Shown: piece after piece, positions 1 to 4,285 of the stretch
Position numbering within the stretch: position 1 is the first letter of the stretch
Layout of the letters: the number at the start of each line of letters is the position of its first letter
Assembly (NCBI GenBank): GCA_936943315.1
Contig: CAKZJM010000054.1
Span: 1-6,490, forward strand
DNA: 6,490 bases
Direction of reading: 5' to 3'
Source of the DNA: an uncultured Methylophilus sp.
Lineage (GTDB): Bacteria; Pseudomonadota; Gammaproteobacteria; Burkholderiales; Methylophilaceae
Position numbers and translations under genes: made by a program
Notes under the pieces: model-generated
What the model was told of the DNA's origin: nothing
The model's input: only the letters and a program-made list of their open reading frames with translations
Databases searched by the model: none

Positions 1-642
1 GCGCTGAGCACGCATCGGGTAGACGGCATACGCGTGGTGCTGATTCATCCGCTAGAGGCCATGAATGTGGCGGCGTCGAATGCCTTGCTGAAACTGCTGG
101 AAGAGCCACCGCAACGGACCCAGTTTCTGTTGGTGTCGCATCAGCGCCAGGCTTTGCTGCCAACGATTTTAAGCCGTTGCATGCAGGTAGAAATGCCGGT
201 GCCCAGCGAGGCGCAAGGCTTGCAGTGGTTGCAATCGCAATCGATTGCCAACCCCGAATGGGTGTGGCATTACAGCGGCGGCGCGCCGACTACGGTGTTG
301 CAAGATGAGCTGGACTGGCATGGCTGGTATCAGCAGTTCCGTCCGCATTTGCTGCGTGGGGCAGCCGTGGTGCCGGTCCTGATCAAACAGGGCATGGAGC
401 GTGCCATCCAGGCCTTGCAAAAATGGTTGCTCGATGTCTGGTTGTCCTGTCATCAACAACCTTTGCGCTACCATCCGAGTGAAGCCGTAGCCATGCAAAC
501 CCTGGCCGGCAGCGTCAATCTATCGCGCTTGCTGGCATTTCAACAACAGCTAAATCGTTTTAGAATGACAGCACAGCATCCGCTCAACCAAGAGTTGCAG
601 CTGGAGCAGTTGTTACTGCAGTATAAAAAAATGTTTGGCTAA
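1..642 (+). CDS. holB: DNA polymerase III subunit delta' (3' part of gene, 5' end outside window)
   Basis: Delta' is the clamp-loader subunit that, with delta and tau/gamma, opens the beta sliding clamp and places it on primed DNA. The frame is open from base 1, so the 213 visible residues are the C-terminal part; the family is usually about 320-340 aa, so roughly the first 110-130 residues (degenerate Walker A and zinc-module region) lie outside. Visible hallmarks are IHPLEAMNVAASNALLKLLEEPP (fragment residues 15-37, including the NALLK.LEEPP block) and LPTILSRC (residues 53-60), the SRC motif that contributes the arginine finger in clamp-loader AAA+ proteins. The rest is the helical collar domain, rich in Leu and Gln. 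A GTG at base 34 is internal and not a real start. pilZ follows after 29 bp in the same direction, the usual holB-pilZ-tatD arrangement. Identification is firm. Confidence 0.95.
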   Translation, partial: ALSTHRVDGIRVVLIHPLEAMNVAASNALLKLLEEPPQRTQFLLVSHQRQALLPTILSRCMQVEMPVPSEAQGLQWLQSQSIANPEWVWHYSGGAPTTVLQDELDWHGWYQQFRPHLLRGAAVVPVLIKQGMERAIQALQKWLLDVWLSCHQQPLRYHPSEAVAMQTLAGSVNLSRLLAFQQQLNRFRMTAQHPLNQELQLEQLLLQYKKMFG

Positions 643-671
643 GCCGGCCTGACATTCTGGAGCTTAATGCA

Positions 672-1034
672 ATGACTGATACGCTACCCCCGGCCGCAGC
701 AAAACCTGGCGTTTTGTCCCTGGCTATCCGCGAAAAAGCCGCTTTGTTTGCGGCCTATATGCCTTTTGTCAAAGGCGGTGGCCTGTTTATCCCCACCAGC
801 AAGCCGTTTAAAATGGGCGAAGAAGTCTTCATGCTGCTGACCTTGCTTAACGACCCCAATAAACTCAAAGTGGTGGGTAAAGTGATCTGGATTACGCCGC
901 AAGCAGTCAATAACAAGCCACAAGGCATAGGCATCCAATTTTCGGACAAAGATGGCGGGGCCGAGGCTAAGAAACGCATAGAAACCATTCTGGGCGCAGC
1001 GCTCAAGTCCAGCCGTCCATCCAATACCATCTAA
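672..1034 (+). CDS. pilZ: Type IV pilus biogenesis protein PilZ (non-c-di-GMP-binding type)
   Basis: This 120-aa protein matches the founding PilZ of type IV pilus biogenesis almost along its whole length. Recognisable blocks are LSLAIREKAALFAAYMPF (residues 16-33), KGGGLFIPT (34-42), GEEVFMLLTL (49-58), GKVIWITPQ (69-77), GIGIQF (86-91) and the C-terminal ALKSSRP. Like the Pseudomonas and Xanthomonas PilZ proteins it lacks the N-terminal RxxxR and the (D/N)xSxxG signature, so it is not expected to bind cyclic di-GMP; in those species it acts with PilB and FimX to allow pilus assembly (family knowledge). The ATG at 672 has GGAG at 659-662, nine bases upstream; an ATG at 667 is followed at once by TGA and can be discarded. 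It sits between holB and tatD with short gaps, so it is probably cotranscribed with them. No pilus structural genes are visible here. Confidence 0.95.
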   Translation: MTDTLPPAAAKPGVLSLAIREKAALFAAYMPFVKGGGLFIPTSKPFKMGEEVFMLLTLLNDPNKLKVVGKVIWITPQAVNNKPQGIGIQFSDKDGGAEAKKRIETILGAALKSSRPSNTI

Positions 1035-1077
1035 TCCCTAACTCTTTTAATCTTGCTGCAAGCTTTCTGGAAATCAC

Positions 1078-1854
1078 ATGCTAGTCGATTCACATTGCCA
1101 TCTTAACTTTCCCGAACTGGTCCAGAATATGGATCAGGTGTTAGATAGCATGCGCAGTCATGACGTCGGTCACGCCTTATGTGTTTCTGTCACGCTGGAC
1201 AAGTTTCCCGAGGTGCTGGCGATTGCCGAGCAATACCCGAATATTTATGCGTCGGTCGGCGTGCATCCCGATTACGAGGATATACAAGAGCCGACTGTAG
1301 AAGAATTGGTGCTGTTGGCAGATCATCCCCGCGTTGTGGCTATTGGGGAAACGGGGCTGGATTACTTCCGCCTGACTGGCGATTTGGAGTGGCAGCGCAA
1401 GCGTTTCCGCACCCATATCCGAGCGGCCAAGGCCACGGGCAAGCCTTTGATTATCCATACCCGCAACGCCCCTGAAGATACGCTGCGCCTGATGAGGGAG
1501 GAGGGCGCACATGAAGTAGGTGGCGTCATGCATTGCTTTACCGAGAGCTGGGAAGTGGCGCAAGCGGCGATAGAAATGAGTTTCTACATCTCGTTCTCTG
1601 GGATTGTGACTTTCAAAAATGCGCAAGCACTGAAGGAAGTAGCGCAACTAGTGCCACTGAATCGCATGCTGGTAGAAACCGACTCACCTTACCTGGCTCC
1701 CATTCCTTTCCGTGGTAAAACCAACCAGCCTGCCTATGTCCGCCATGTGGCCGAAGAAATTGCCCGCTTGCGTGAGATCCCATTACAGCAGGTGGTGGAG
1801 GCGACTACGGCTAATTTCTTTCAATTATTCAAGCACGCCCAGCCATGCAATTAA
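1078..1854 (+). CDS. tatD: TatD-family metal-dependent hydrolase (deoxyribonuclease)
   Basis: This 258-aa protein is the full length expected for the TatD family, cytoplasmic TIM-barrel hydrolases that use divalent metals and, where tested, act as 3'-5' exonucleases or DNases. All expected metal ligands are visible: H6 and H8 in MLVDSHCHLNF, E91 in AIGETGLDY, H127 in PLIIHTRN, H152 in GVMHCFTES and D202 in LVETDSPYLAP. GVHP (61-64), conserved in the family, is also present. The N-terminal VDSHCHL marks the true start; ATG 1078 has only a weak GGAA at 1069-1072. It follows pilZ by 43 bp and overlaps the next gene by 10 bases, so it belongs to the holB-pilZ-tatD operon. Several paralogues (TatD, YcfH, YjjV) exist in proteobacteria; the holB-pilZ neighbourhood points to the YcfH branch, so the exact substrate is not settled. 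Confidence 0.95.
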   Translation: MLVDSHCHLNFPELVQNMDQVLDSMRSHDVGHALCVSVTLDKFPEVLAIAEQYPNIYASVGVHPDYEDIQEPTVEELVLLADHPRVVAIGETGLDYFRLTGDLEWQRKRFRTHIRAAKATGKPLIIHTRNAPEDTLRLMREEGAHEVGGVMHCFTESWEVAQAAIEMSFYISFSGIVTFKNAQALKEVAQLVPLNRMLVETDSPYLAPIPFRGKTNQPAYVRHVAEEIARLREIPLQQVVEATTANFFQLFKHAQPCN

Positions 1855-2609
1855 CCATTTTAGGCGTAGGCTCCAGCGCTGGTACGCCTGCGGTAGGCTG
1901 CATGTGTGCCACCTGTACGTCGAGTGACAGCCGTAACAAACGCACACGCTGTTCAAGTATGGTCACGCTGGATGATGGCCGGGTGATTCTCATTGATACC
2001 TCTCCCGATTTGCGCCAGCAGGCCTTGCGTGAAGGCATGCGCCGCGTTGATGCCGTGTTATACACGCACACGCATGCAGATCATTTACATGGCATTGATG
2101 ACCTGCGCGCCTTTTGCCAGATCAACCGCTGCCAGATTCCGCTCTATAGTTATCCTGAGTCTATTGCCCATATTCAGGAGAAATTTGGCTACACCTTGCG
2201 AGAGCCCATCCCGCAGTATTGGGATCTCCCCGTGCTGGCGGCCCACGTGGTTGAAGCACCATTTGAAGCAGCCGGGCAACTGGTCACGCCTATCCCCATC
2301 ATGCATGGCAAAATCCGCATTTATGCCTACCGTATCGGCAATCTTGTCTATATGACGGATGTTTCCGAGATCCCCGAAAGCTCTTATGCGCTGTTGCAAG
2401 GCGTGGATGTGTTGCTGATTGATTGCCTGCGTGAGAAGCCACATCCTACCCATGTCTGCGTAGAGCAGTCGCTGGCGCTGATTGAGCGCATTGGCGCCAA
2501 GCAAAGTGTGTTGATTCACATGACGCACGAGCTGGAATATTACGCCCTGCAAGCCAGGCTGCCAGCCAATGTGGTGGTTGGCTACGATGGCATGCAACTA
2601 AATTTTTAA
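1845..2609 (+). CDS. PhnP-like metallo-beta-lactamase-fold phosphodiesterase
   Basis: This 254-aa cytoplasmic hydrolase has the MBL fold. The metal site is complete: H75, H77, D79 and H80 in THTHADH, H154 in IMHG, D172 in MTDVSE and H225 in LIHMTHE. It also has C19, C21 and C24 in GCMCATC, and H228 three residues after H225; this reproduces the extra structural zinc site known in E. coli PhnP (three Cys plus one His). PhnP hydrolyses cyclic phosphoribosyl phosphate in phosphonate breakdown, but no phn genes are present here, so the substrate could be another cyclic nucleotide-like or phosphodiester compound. The start lies inside the end of tatD (10-base overlap, ATGCAATTAA) with no obvious Shine-Dalgarno, suggesting translational coupling. 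MQLTILGVGSSAGTP is the normal N-terminus of the family. It appears to be the last gene of the operon. Family assignment is firm; substrate is inference. Confidence 0.9.
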   Translation: MQLTILGVGSSAGTPAVGCMCATCTSSDSRNKRTRCSSMVTLDDGRVILIDTSPDLRQQALREGMRRVDAVLYTHTHADHLHGIDDLRAFCQINRCQIPLYSYPESIAHIQEKFGYTLREPIPQYWDLPVLAAHVVEAPFEAAGQLVTPIPIMHGKIRIYAYRIGNLVYMTDVSEIPESSYALLQGVDVLLIDCLREKPHPTHVCVEQSLALIERIGAKQSVLIHMTHELEYYALQARLPANVVVGYDGMQLNF

Positions 2610-2674
2610 AATTGTTTCCAAGTGGCTACAACGATCGAGCGGGCGTTGGTCAACCGAAGTGCTTTATAAAGAGT

Positions 2675-2680
2675 TATACT
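2675..2680 (+). promoter_or_regulatory. Possible -10 element of the promoter for the 121-aa secreted-protein gene
   Basis: TATACT matches the sigma70 -10 consensus at five of six positions and lies about 90 bases before the start codon at 2772, after the end of the upstream operon. No good -35 box sits at 16-18 bp; the nearest TTG-containing hexamer, TTGGTC (2646-2651), is 23 bp away. A second A/T hexamer, TATAAA (2665-2670), lies within a perfect 10-bp palindrome CTTTATAAAG. The call is tentative. Confidence 0.3.
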
Positions 2681-2727
2681 TGTCGGAAAAATAGTGAACA
2701 TTCAAGATTTATCGGCAGTGATTTAGC

Positions 2728-2764
2728 AACAGGGTCCTGCATAACAGGATATTGGATAACAGGA
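2728..2764 (+). repeat. Three AACAGG repeats at exact 15-bp spacing in the leader of the secreted-protein gene
   Basis: AACAGG occurs at 2728, 2743 and 2758, each exactly 15 bases after the previous one. The second and third copies extend to ATAACAGGA (2741-2749 and 2756-2764). The third copy provides the AGGA Shine-Dalgarno for the ATG at 2772, seven bases after it. TCCTG (2735-2739) can also pair with CAGGA (2745-2749) around a 5-base loop. The pattern is directly visible; whether it is a binding site, a set of alternative ribosome landing sites or a small duplication is not known. Confidence 0.6.
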
Positions 2765-2771
2765 ATTAAAC

Positions 2772-3137
2772 ATGAAGTTATACGCAAAAATTTCAGCTGC
2801 GCTGGTCGCAGCCTCATTACTGGCAGCAGCCACCTCAGCCTTTGCTGGCAAAACCTACAGCGAAGACGAATTCATCAGTGGGTTCAGTGGCAAATCTAAA
2901 AAGATCATTGTGGAAAAGTTAGGGCAGCCTTTCAAGAAGCAGCAGTCAGTCAAGCCTAGCAATGCAAGTAATATGATCGCCAGTGCTGGCAAAGAAGAAA
3001 ACTCCAAACCGGTTCAGGTTGAGATGTGGTACTACAAAAACCTGGTGAAATACGATGACAAAAACACTTACAAAGAAACGGAAGTGACCTTTGTGAATGA
3101 CCGTGTCATGAATATCGGTTTTTTCAATAACCGTTAA
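2772..3137 (+). CDS. Small exported protein, possibly BamE/SmpA-like fold
   Basis: This 121-aa protein begins with a textbook Sec signal peptide: MKLYAK, a hydrophobic Ala/Leu core (residues 7-22), and a cleavage site AFA|GK after residue 25. There is no lipobox cysteine, so it should be soluble in the periplasm or secreted. The mature part is about 96 residues and Lys-rich. It has the pattern IIVEKLGQP (45-53), then VEMWYYKNLV (83-92), then ETEVTFVNDRVMNIGFF (102-118). A helix ending in LGxP followed by strands with WYY and F-x-D/N-x-x-V resembles the small BamE/SmpA/OmlA beta domain, but this is a pattern judgement, not a proven homology. ATG 2772 has AGGA at 2761-2764. The gene stands alone: 162 bp after the upstream operon, with its own strong terminator behind it. 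The function is unknown. Confidence 0.8.
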   Translation: MKLYAKISAALVAASLLAAATSAFAGKTYSEDEFISGFSGKSKKIIVEKLGQPFKKQQSVKPSNASNMIASAGKEENSKPVQVEMWYYKNLVKYDDKNTYKETEVTFVNDRVMNIGFFNNR

Positions 3138-3153
3138 TCACTGCTTCAGGGTC

Positions 3154-3183
3154 AAAAAAGCTGTGTTAACACACAGCTTTTTT
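3154..3183 (+). terminator. Strong intrinsic terminator, potentially bidirectional
   Basis: GCTGTGT (3160-3166) pairs perfectly with ACACAGC (3171-3177) around the loop TAAC. Six A's (3154-3159) precede the stem and six T's (3178-3183) follow it, with four more T's at 3185-3188. It sits 16 bases after the stop codon of the secreted-protein gene. The A-tract on the left makes it able to work on the minus strand as well. Confidence 0.93.
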
Positions 3184-3188
3184 GTTTT

Positions 3189-3455
3189 CTGTCACCCTAT
3201 AAAGGACGTTACACCTGCCTTCAGTTCGAATAACGCCTGCTTGTCCTTGCTACTCCTCATGCTAGGCTGACTGAAATAAATTAGTGCTGGCTATTAATAT
3301 TGAAAAGCGTATGCTGTTCTACATAGGTGATTTCGTGAGTGACAGCTCTCTTCATACCTAGACATTAGTCTACTCACCACTACTCTTCCCCCCAGCCATT
3401 GGGAATCAAGTGATGTAAGTATTCCGATTAATTTTTTAACGGAAGGATACACACC
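3189..3455. other. Intergenic stretch with no gene found
   Basis: Together with the terminator, this leaves 318 bp without a gene. I see no convincing coding region; the best short frame (3311-3361, 16 codons) has no good ribosome site. Weak promoter-like boxes occur, for example TTGAAA at 3300-3305 with TACATA at 3320-3325, but the 14-bp spacing is too short. TTCCC (3386-3390) can pair with GGGAA (3401-3405). The promoter of the following small genes should lie here, but I cannot place it with confidence. A small RNA cannot be excluded from sequence alone. Confidence 0.5.
3424..3447 (+). promoter_or_regulatory. Strong Shine-Dalgarno of the 52-aa gene, next to a hairpin that could cover it
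   Basis: GGAAGGA (3441-3447) is an excellent ribosome site, eight bases before ATG 3456, and is the main reason for calling this short gene. CCG (3424-3426) and TTAA (3428-3431) can pair with TTAA (3436-3439) and CGG (3440-3442) around a TTTT loop with one bulged A. That structure would take in the first two G's of the ribosome site. The stem is A/T-rich and weak, so any regulatory role is speculative. Confidence 0.5.
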
Positions 3456-3614
3456 ATGCGCTTCAACAACAAAACCACCACTGAATTATTACGAGTAGTA
3501 AAAGCCGGGCTTGGTTTCACCATGCTGACGGCCAGTAAAACCGCACAAATCACGTTCATTGATCCCCAGGCGATAGCGCCCGCGCAGTTAAAATCTATCC
3601 TGCTTAAAAGCTAA
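3456..3614 (+). CDS. Small protein of unknown function, 52 aa
   Basis: The frame runs from ATG 3456 to TAA 3612-3614. Its strength as a gene comes from the near-perfect GGAAGGA eight bases upstream and from a second small gene 28 bp downstream in the same direction. The protein starts MRFNNKTTTELLRVVKAGLGF, continues through a short segment TMLTASKTAQITFIDPQAI (22-40) and ends in a likely helix APAQLKSILLKS. It is basic, with no signal peptide and no clear membrane span. The KTT-ELL-x-x-x-KAG-x-G-F opening, a later SKT, and a strand-like ITFID faintly recall small bacterial proteins built of short KTT-x-x-LLRIA-type repeats; this is recollection only and unproven. I do not recognise a function. 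It could also be the degenerate remainder of a longer gene, although the intact ribosome site argues against that. Confidence 0.6.
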   Translation: MRFNNKTTTELLRVVKAGLGFTMLTASKTAQITFIDPQAIAPAQLKSILLKS

Positions 3615-3642
3615 CCCACATTAAACCGGAAGCAATGCAATC

Positions 3643-3921
3643 ATGAGGTTTATTGTTTCGTTTGTTTTTGAGCTTGCCCCGTTCTTCATCGTTTACTCTT
3701 GGTTAGAAAACAAAACCAATTGGTCCACCATCCCCATCTTTGGCTGTTCATTAATGGCATCCGCCATCGGGTCATATATTGGGGTGATTGCGTTTGATCT
3801 CACCGTCATTGGCAAGTATTCCATGCTTGAAGGCGATGAAGCCTTATCTGCCATCGAGTGGATTTCTGTCATGGGAGCCTGCCTGACTTTGCTCGGGCTG
3901 ACCGTCAAACAAAAAGCATGA
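3643..3921 (+). CDS. Small integral membrane protein of unknown function, 92 aa
   Basis: ATG 3643 has GGAAG at 3628-3632, ten bases upstream; an earlier ATG at 3635 stops after three codons. The protein is hydrophobic, with three likely membrane segments: residues 4-20, 30-51 and 72-88. A short acidic loop (KYSMLEGDEALSAIE, 58-72) lies between the second and third, and a short basic tail (KQKA) ends it. The first segment is led by MR and could be an uncleaved anchor; no signal-peptidase site is obvious. I recognise no family or catalytic motif. It lies 28 bp after the 52-aa gene and the two are probably cotranscribed, so they may act together, but nothing in the sequence shows how. A long minus-strand frame covers the same bases but lacks a ribosome site and is taken as a shadow. 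Confidence 0.7.
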   Translation: MRFIVSFVFELAPFFIVYSWLENKTNWSTIPIFGCSLMASAIGSYIGVIAFDLTVIGKYSMLEGDEALSAIEWISVMGACLTLLGLTVKQKA

Positions 3922-3927
3922 TTTAAG

Positions 3928-3967
3928 GCTGCCTCTTGGGCAGCTAAAATGCGCATCAGCAATGCGC
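3928..3967 (+). terminator. Two consecutive perfect hairpins after the membrane-protein gene, no U-tract
   Basis: Hairpin one is GCTGCC (3928-3933), loop TCTTG, GGCAGC (3939-3944). Hairpin two is GCGCAT (3951-3956), loop CAGCA, ATGCGC (3962-3967). Both have 6-bp perfect stems and 5-base loops and are six bases apart. The first begins seven bases after the stop codon, the usual place for a terminator or a 3'-end stabilising stem. Neither is followed by a T-run, so classical intrinsic termination is doubtful; they could protect the 3' end or work with Rho. Confidence 0.4.
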
Positions 3968-4141
3968 TGTGCTCTGAGGGAATCTTGAAGTTAAATCAGG
4001 ATCAAACCGGAAACAGTGTTAAACTGAACGCATGTTTTATAGAAACAACCGATATAAAAGTAAAGCAGTGGTCTTTGCAGGTAACTTGAAAGCGATGTGC
4101 TTTAAGTTATTGAAAATAATAGAGGATTGTTTTACTACTGA
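3968..4141. other. Non-coding spacer between the membrane-protein gene and tRNA-Leu
   Basis: This A/T-rich stretch holds no credible gene. It contains the 3' flank of the tRNA on the minus strand and, on the plus strand, the most likely place for the rnr promoter. The best plus-strand candidate is TTGAAA (4110-4115), a 17-bp spacer, then TACTAC (4133-4138); the -35 is good but the -10 is poor. TATAAA at 4053-4058 has no matching -35. I see no U-tract terminator for the tRNA transcript. Confidence 0.35.
4082..4109. other. Long near-perfect inverted repeat downstream of tRNA-Leu
   Basis: TAACTT (4082-4087) and AAAGC (4089-4093) pair with GCTTT (4099-4103) and AAGTTA (4104-4109) around loop GATGT, with a single bulged G at 4088. 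This is an 11-bp stem. It lies about 33 bases beyond the CCA end of the minus-strand tRNA-Leu, where a 3' processing or termination structure could be, but no T-run follows on either strand. On the plus strand it directly precedes the candidate rnr -35 box. Its role is unknown. Confidence 0.45.
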
Positions 4142-4226
4142 TGGTGCCCAGAAGAGGACTCGAACCTCCACGTCGTTAAACACTAGTACCTGAAACTAGC
4201 GCGTCTACCAATTTCGCCATCTGGGC
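4142..4226 (-). tRNA. tRNA-Leu, anticodon CAG
   Basis: Read on the minus strand, the 85-nt gene begins GCCCAGATGGCG and ends TCTGGGCACCA, with the CCA tail encoded. The 7-bp acceptor stem GCCCAGA/TCTGGGC is perfect. The anticodon stem CTAGT/ACTAG encloses loop TTCAGGT, giving anticodon CAG, which reads CUG leucine codons. A T-arm with loop TTCGAGT and a stem of GGAGG with CCTCT (one G-U pair) is present, and the extended variable region expected of a class II tRNA lies between the anticodon arm and T-arm. The D-arm shows the usual AAATTGGTAGACGC of tRNA-Leu. It is divergent from rnr with only 35 bp between them, and its promoter lies across the rnr start. Confidence 0.97.
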
Positions 4227-4240
4227 TAAAGAAGCTGTGC

Positions 4241-4285
4241 ATTTTAAAGGAAGAATAAATATTGTCAACCAGAAAAACGAAAAAA
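4241..4285 (-). promoter_or_regulatory. Sigma70 promoter of tRNA-Leu, overlapping the rnr translation start
   Basis: On the minus strand a perfect -35 TTGACA (complement of 4263-4268) and a -10 TAAAAT (complement of 4241-4246, five of six consensus bases) are separated by 16 bp. The predicted transcript start is near 4234, giving a short leader of about 8 bases before the tRNA. The bases just after the -10, GCACAG, are G/C-rich, as in discriminators of stringently controlled stable-RNA promoters. Upstream of the -35, the complements of A-tracts 4273-4277 and 4280-4285 give T-runs where an UP element would be. The boxes are seen directly; growth-rate or ppGpp control is inference. Confidence 0.82.
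4247..4264 (+). promoter_or_regulatory. rnr Shine-Dalgarno and TTG start codon
   Basis: AAGGAAG (4247-4253) lies eight bases before TTG 4262-4264. The reading frame is closed just upstream by TAA at 4256-4258, and there is no ATG or GTG between that stop and the conserved N-terminal region; only an ATA (4259) and this TTG are available. The start is therefore set at TTG. The ribosome site lies inside the 16-bp spacer of the minus-strand tRNA promoter. Confidence 0.85.

Noticed and set aside
34..642. GTG at 34 as the start of a complete 202-aa gene
   Set aside because: The frame is open to base 1 and the upstream residues continue the HolB alignment; it is an internal codon of a truncated gene.
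2726..2770. CRISPR-like repeat array
   Set aside because: The repeated unit is only 6-9 bases with 15-bp steps, far too short for CRISPR repeats and spacers, and no cas genes are present.
2612..2899. 95-codon plus-strand frame before and across the secreted-protein gene
   Set aside because: It overlaps the leader and signal peptide of the well-supported 121-aa gene in another frame, has no ribosome site and an unlikely composition.
3300..3325. TTGAAA ... TACATA as promoter of the small-gene pair
   Set aside because: The spacer is only 14 bp, too short for a normal sigma70 promoter.
3311..3361. 16-codon frame (MLFYIGDFVSDSSLHT) as a leader peptide
   Set aside because: No convincing Shine-Dalgarno and no nearby attenuator structure; length is within chance.
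3693..3962. Minus-strand 89-codon frame over the membrane-protein gene
   Set aside because: It lacks a ribosome site, while the plus-strand frame has a Shine-Dalgarno and clear hydrophobic periodicity.
4142..4226. tRNA-Leu as an integration site for a mobile element
   Set aside because: No integrase gene and no direct repeat of the tRNA 3' end was seen within the window.
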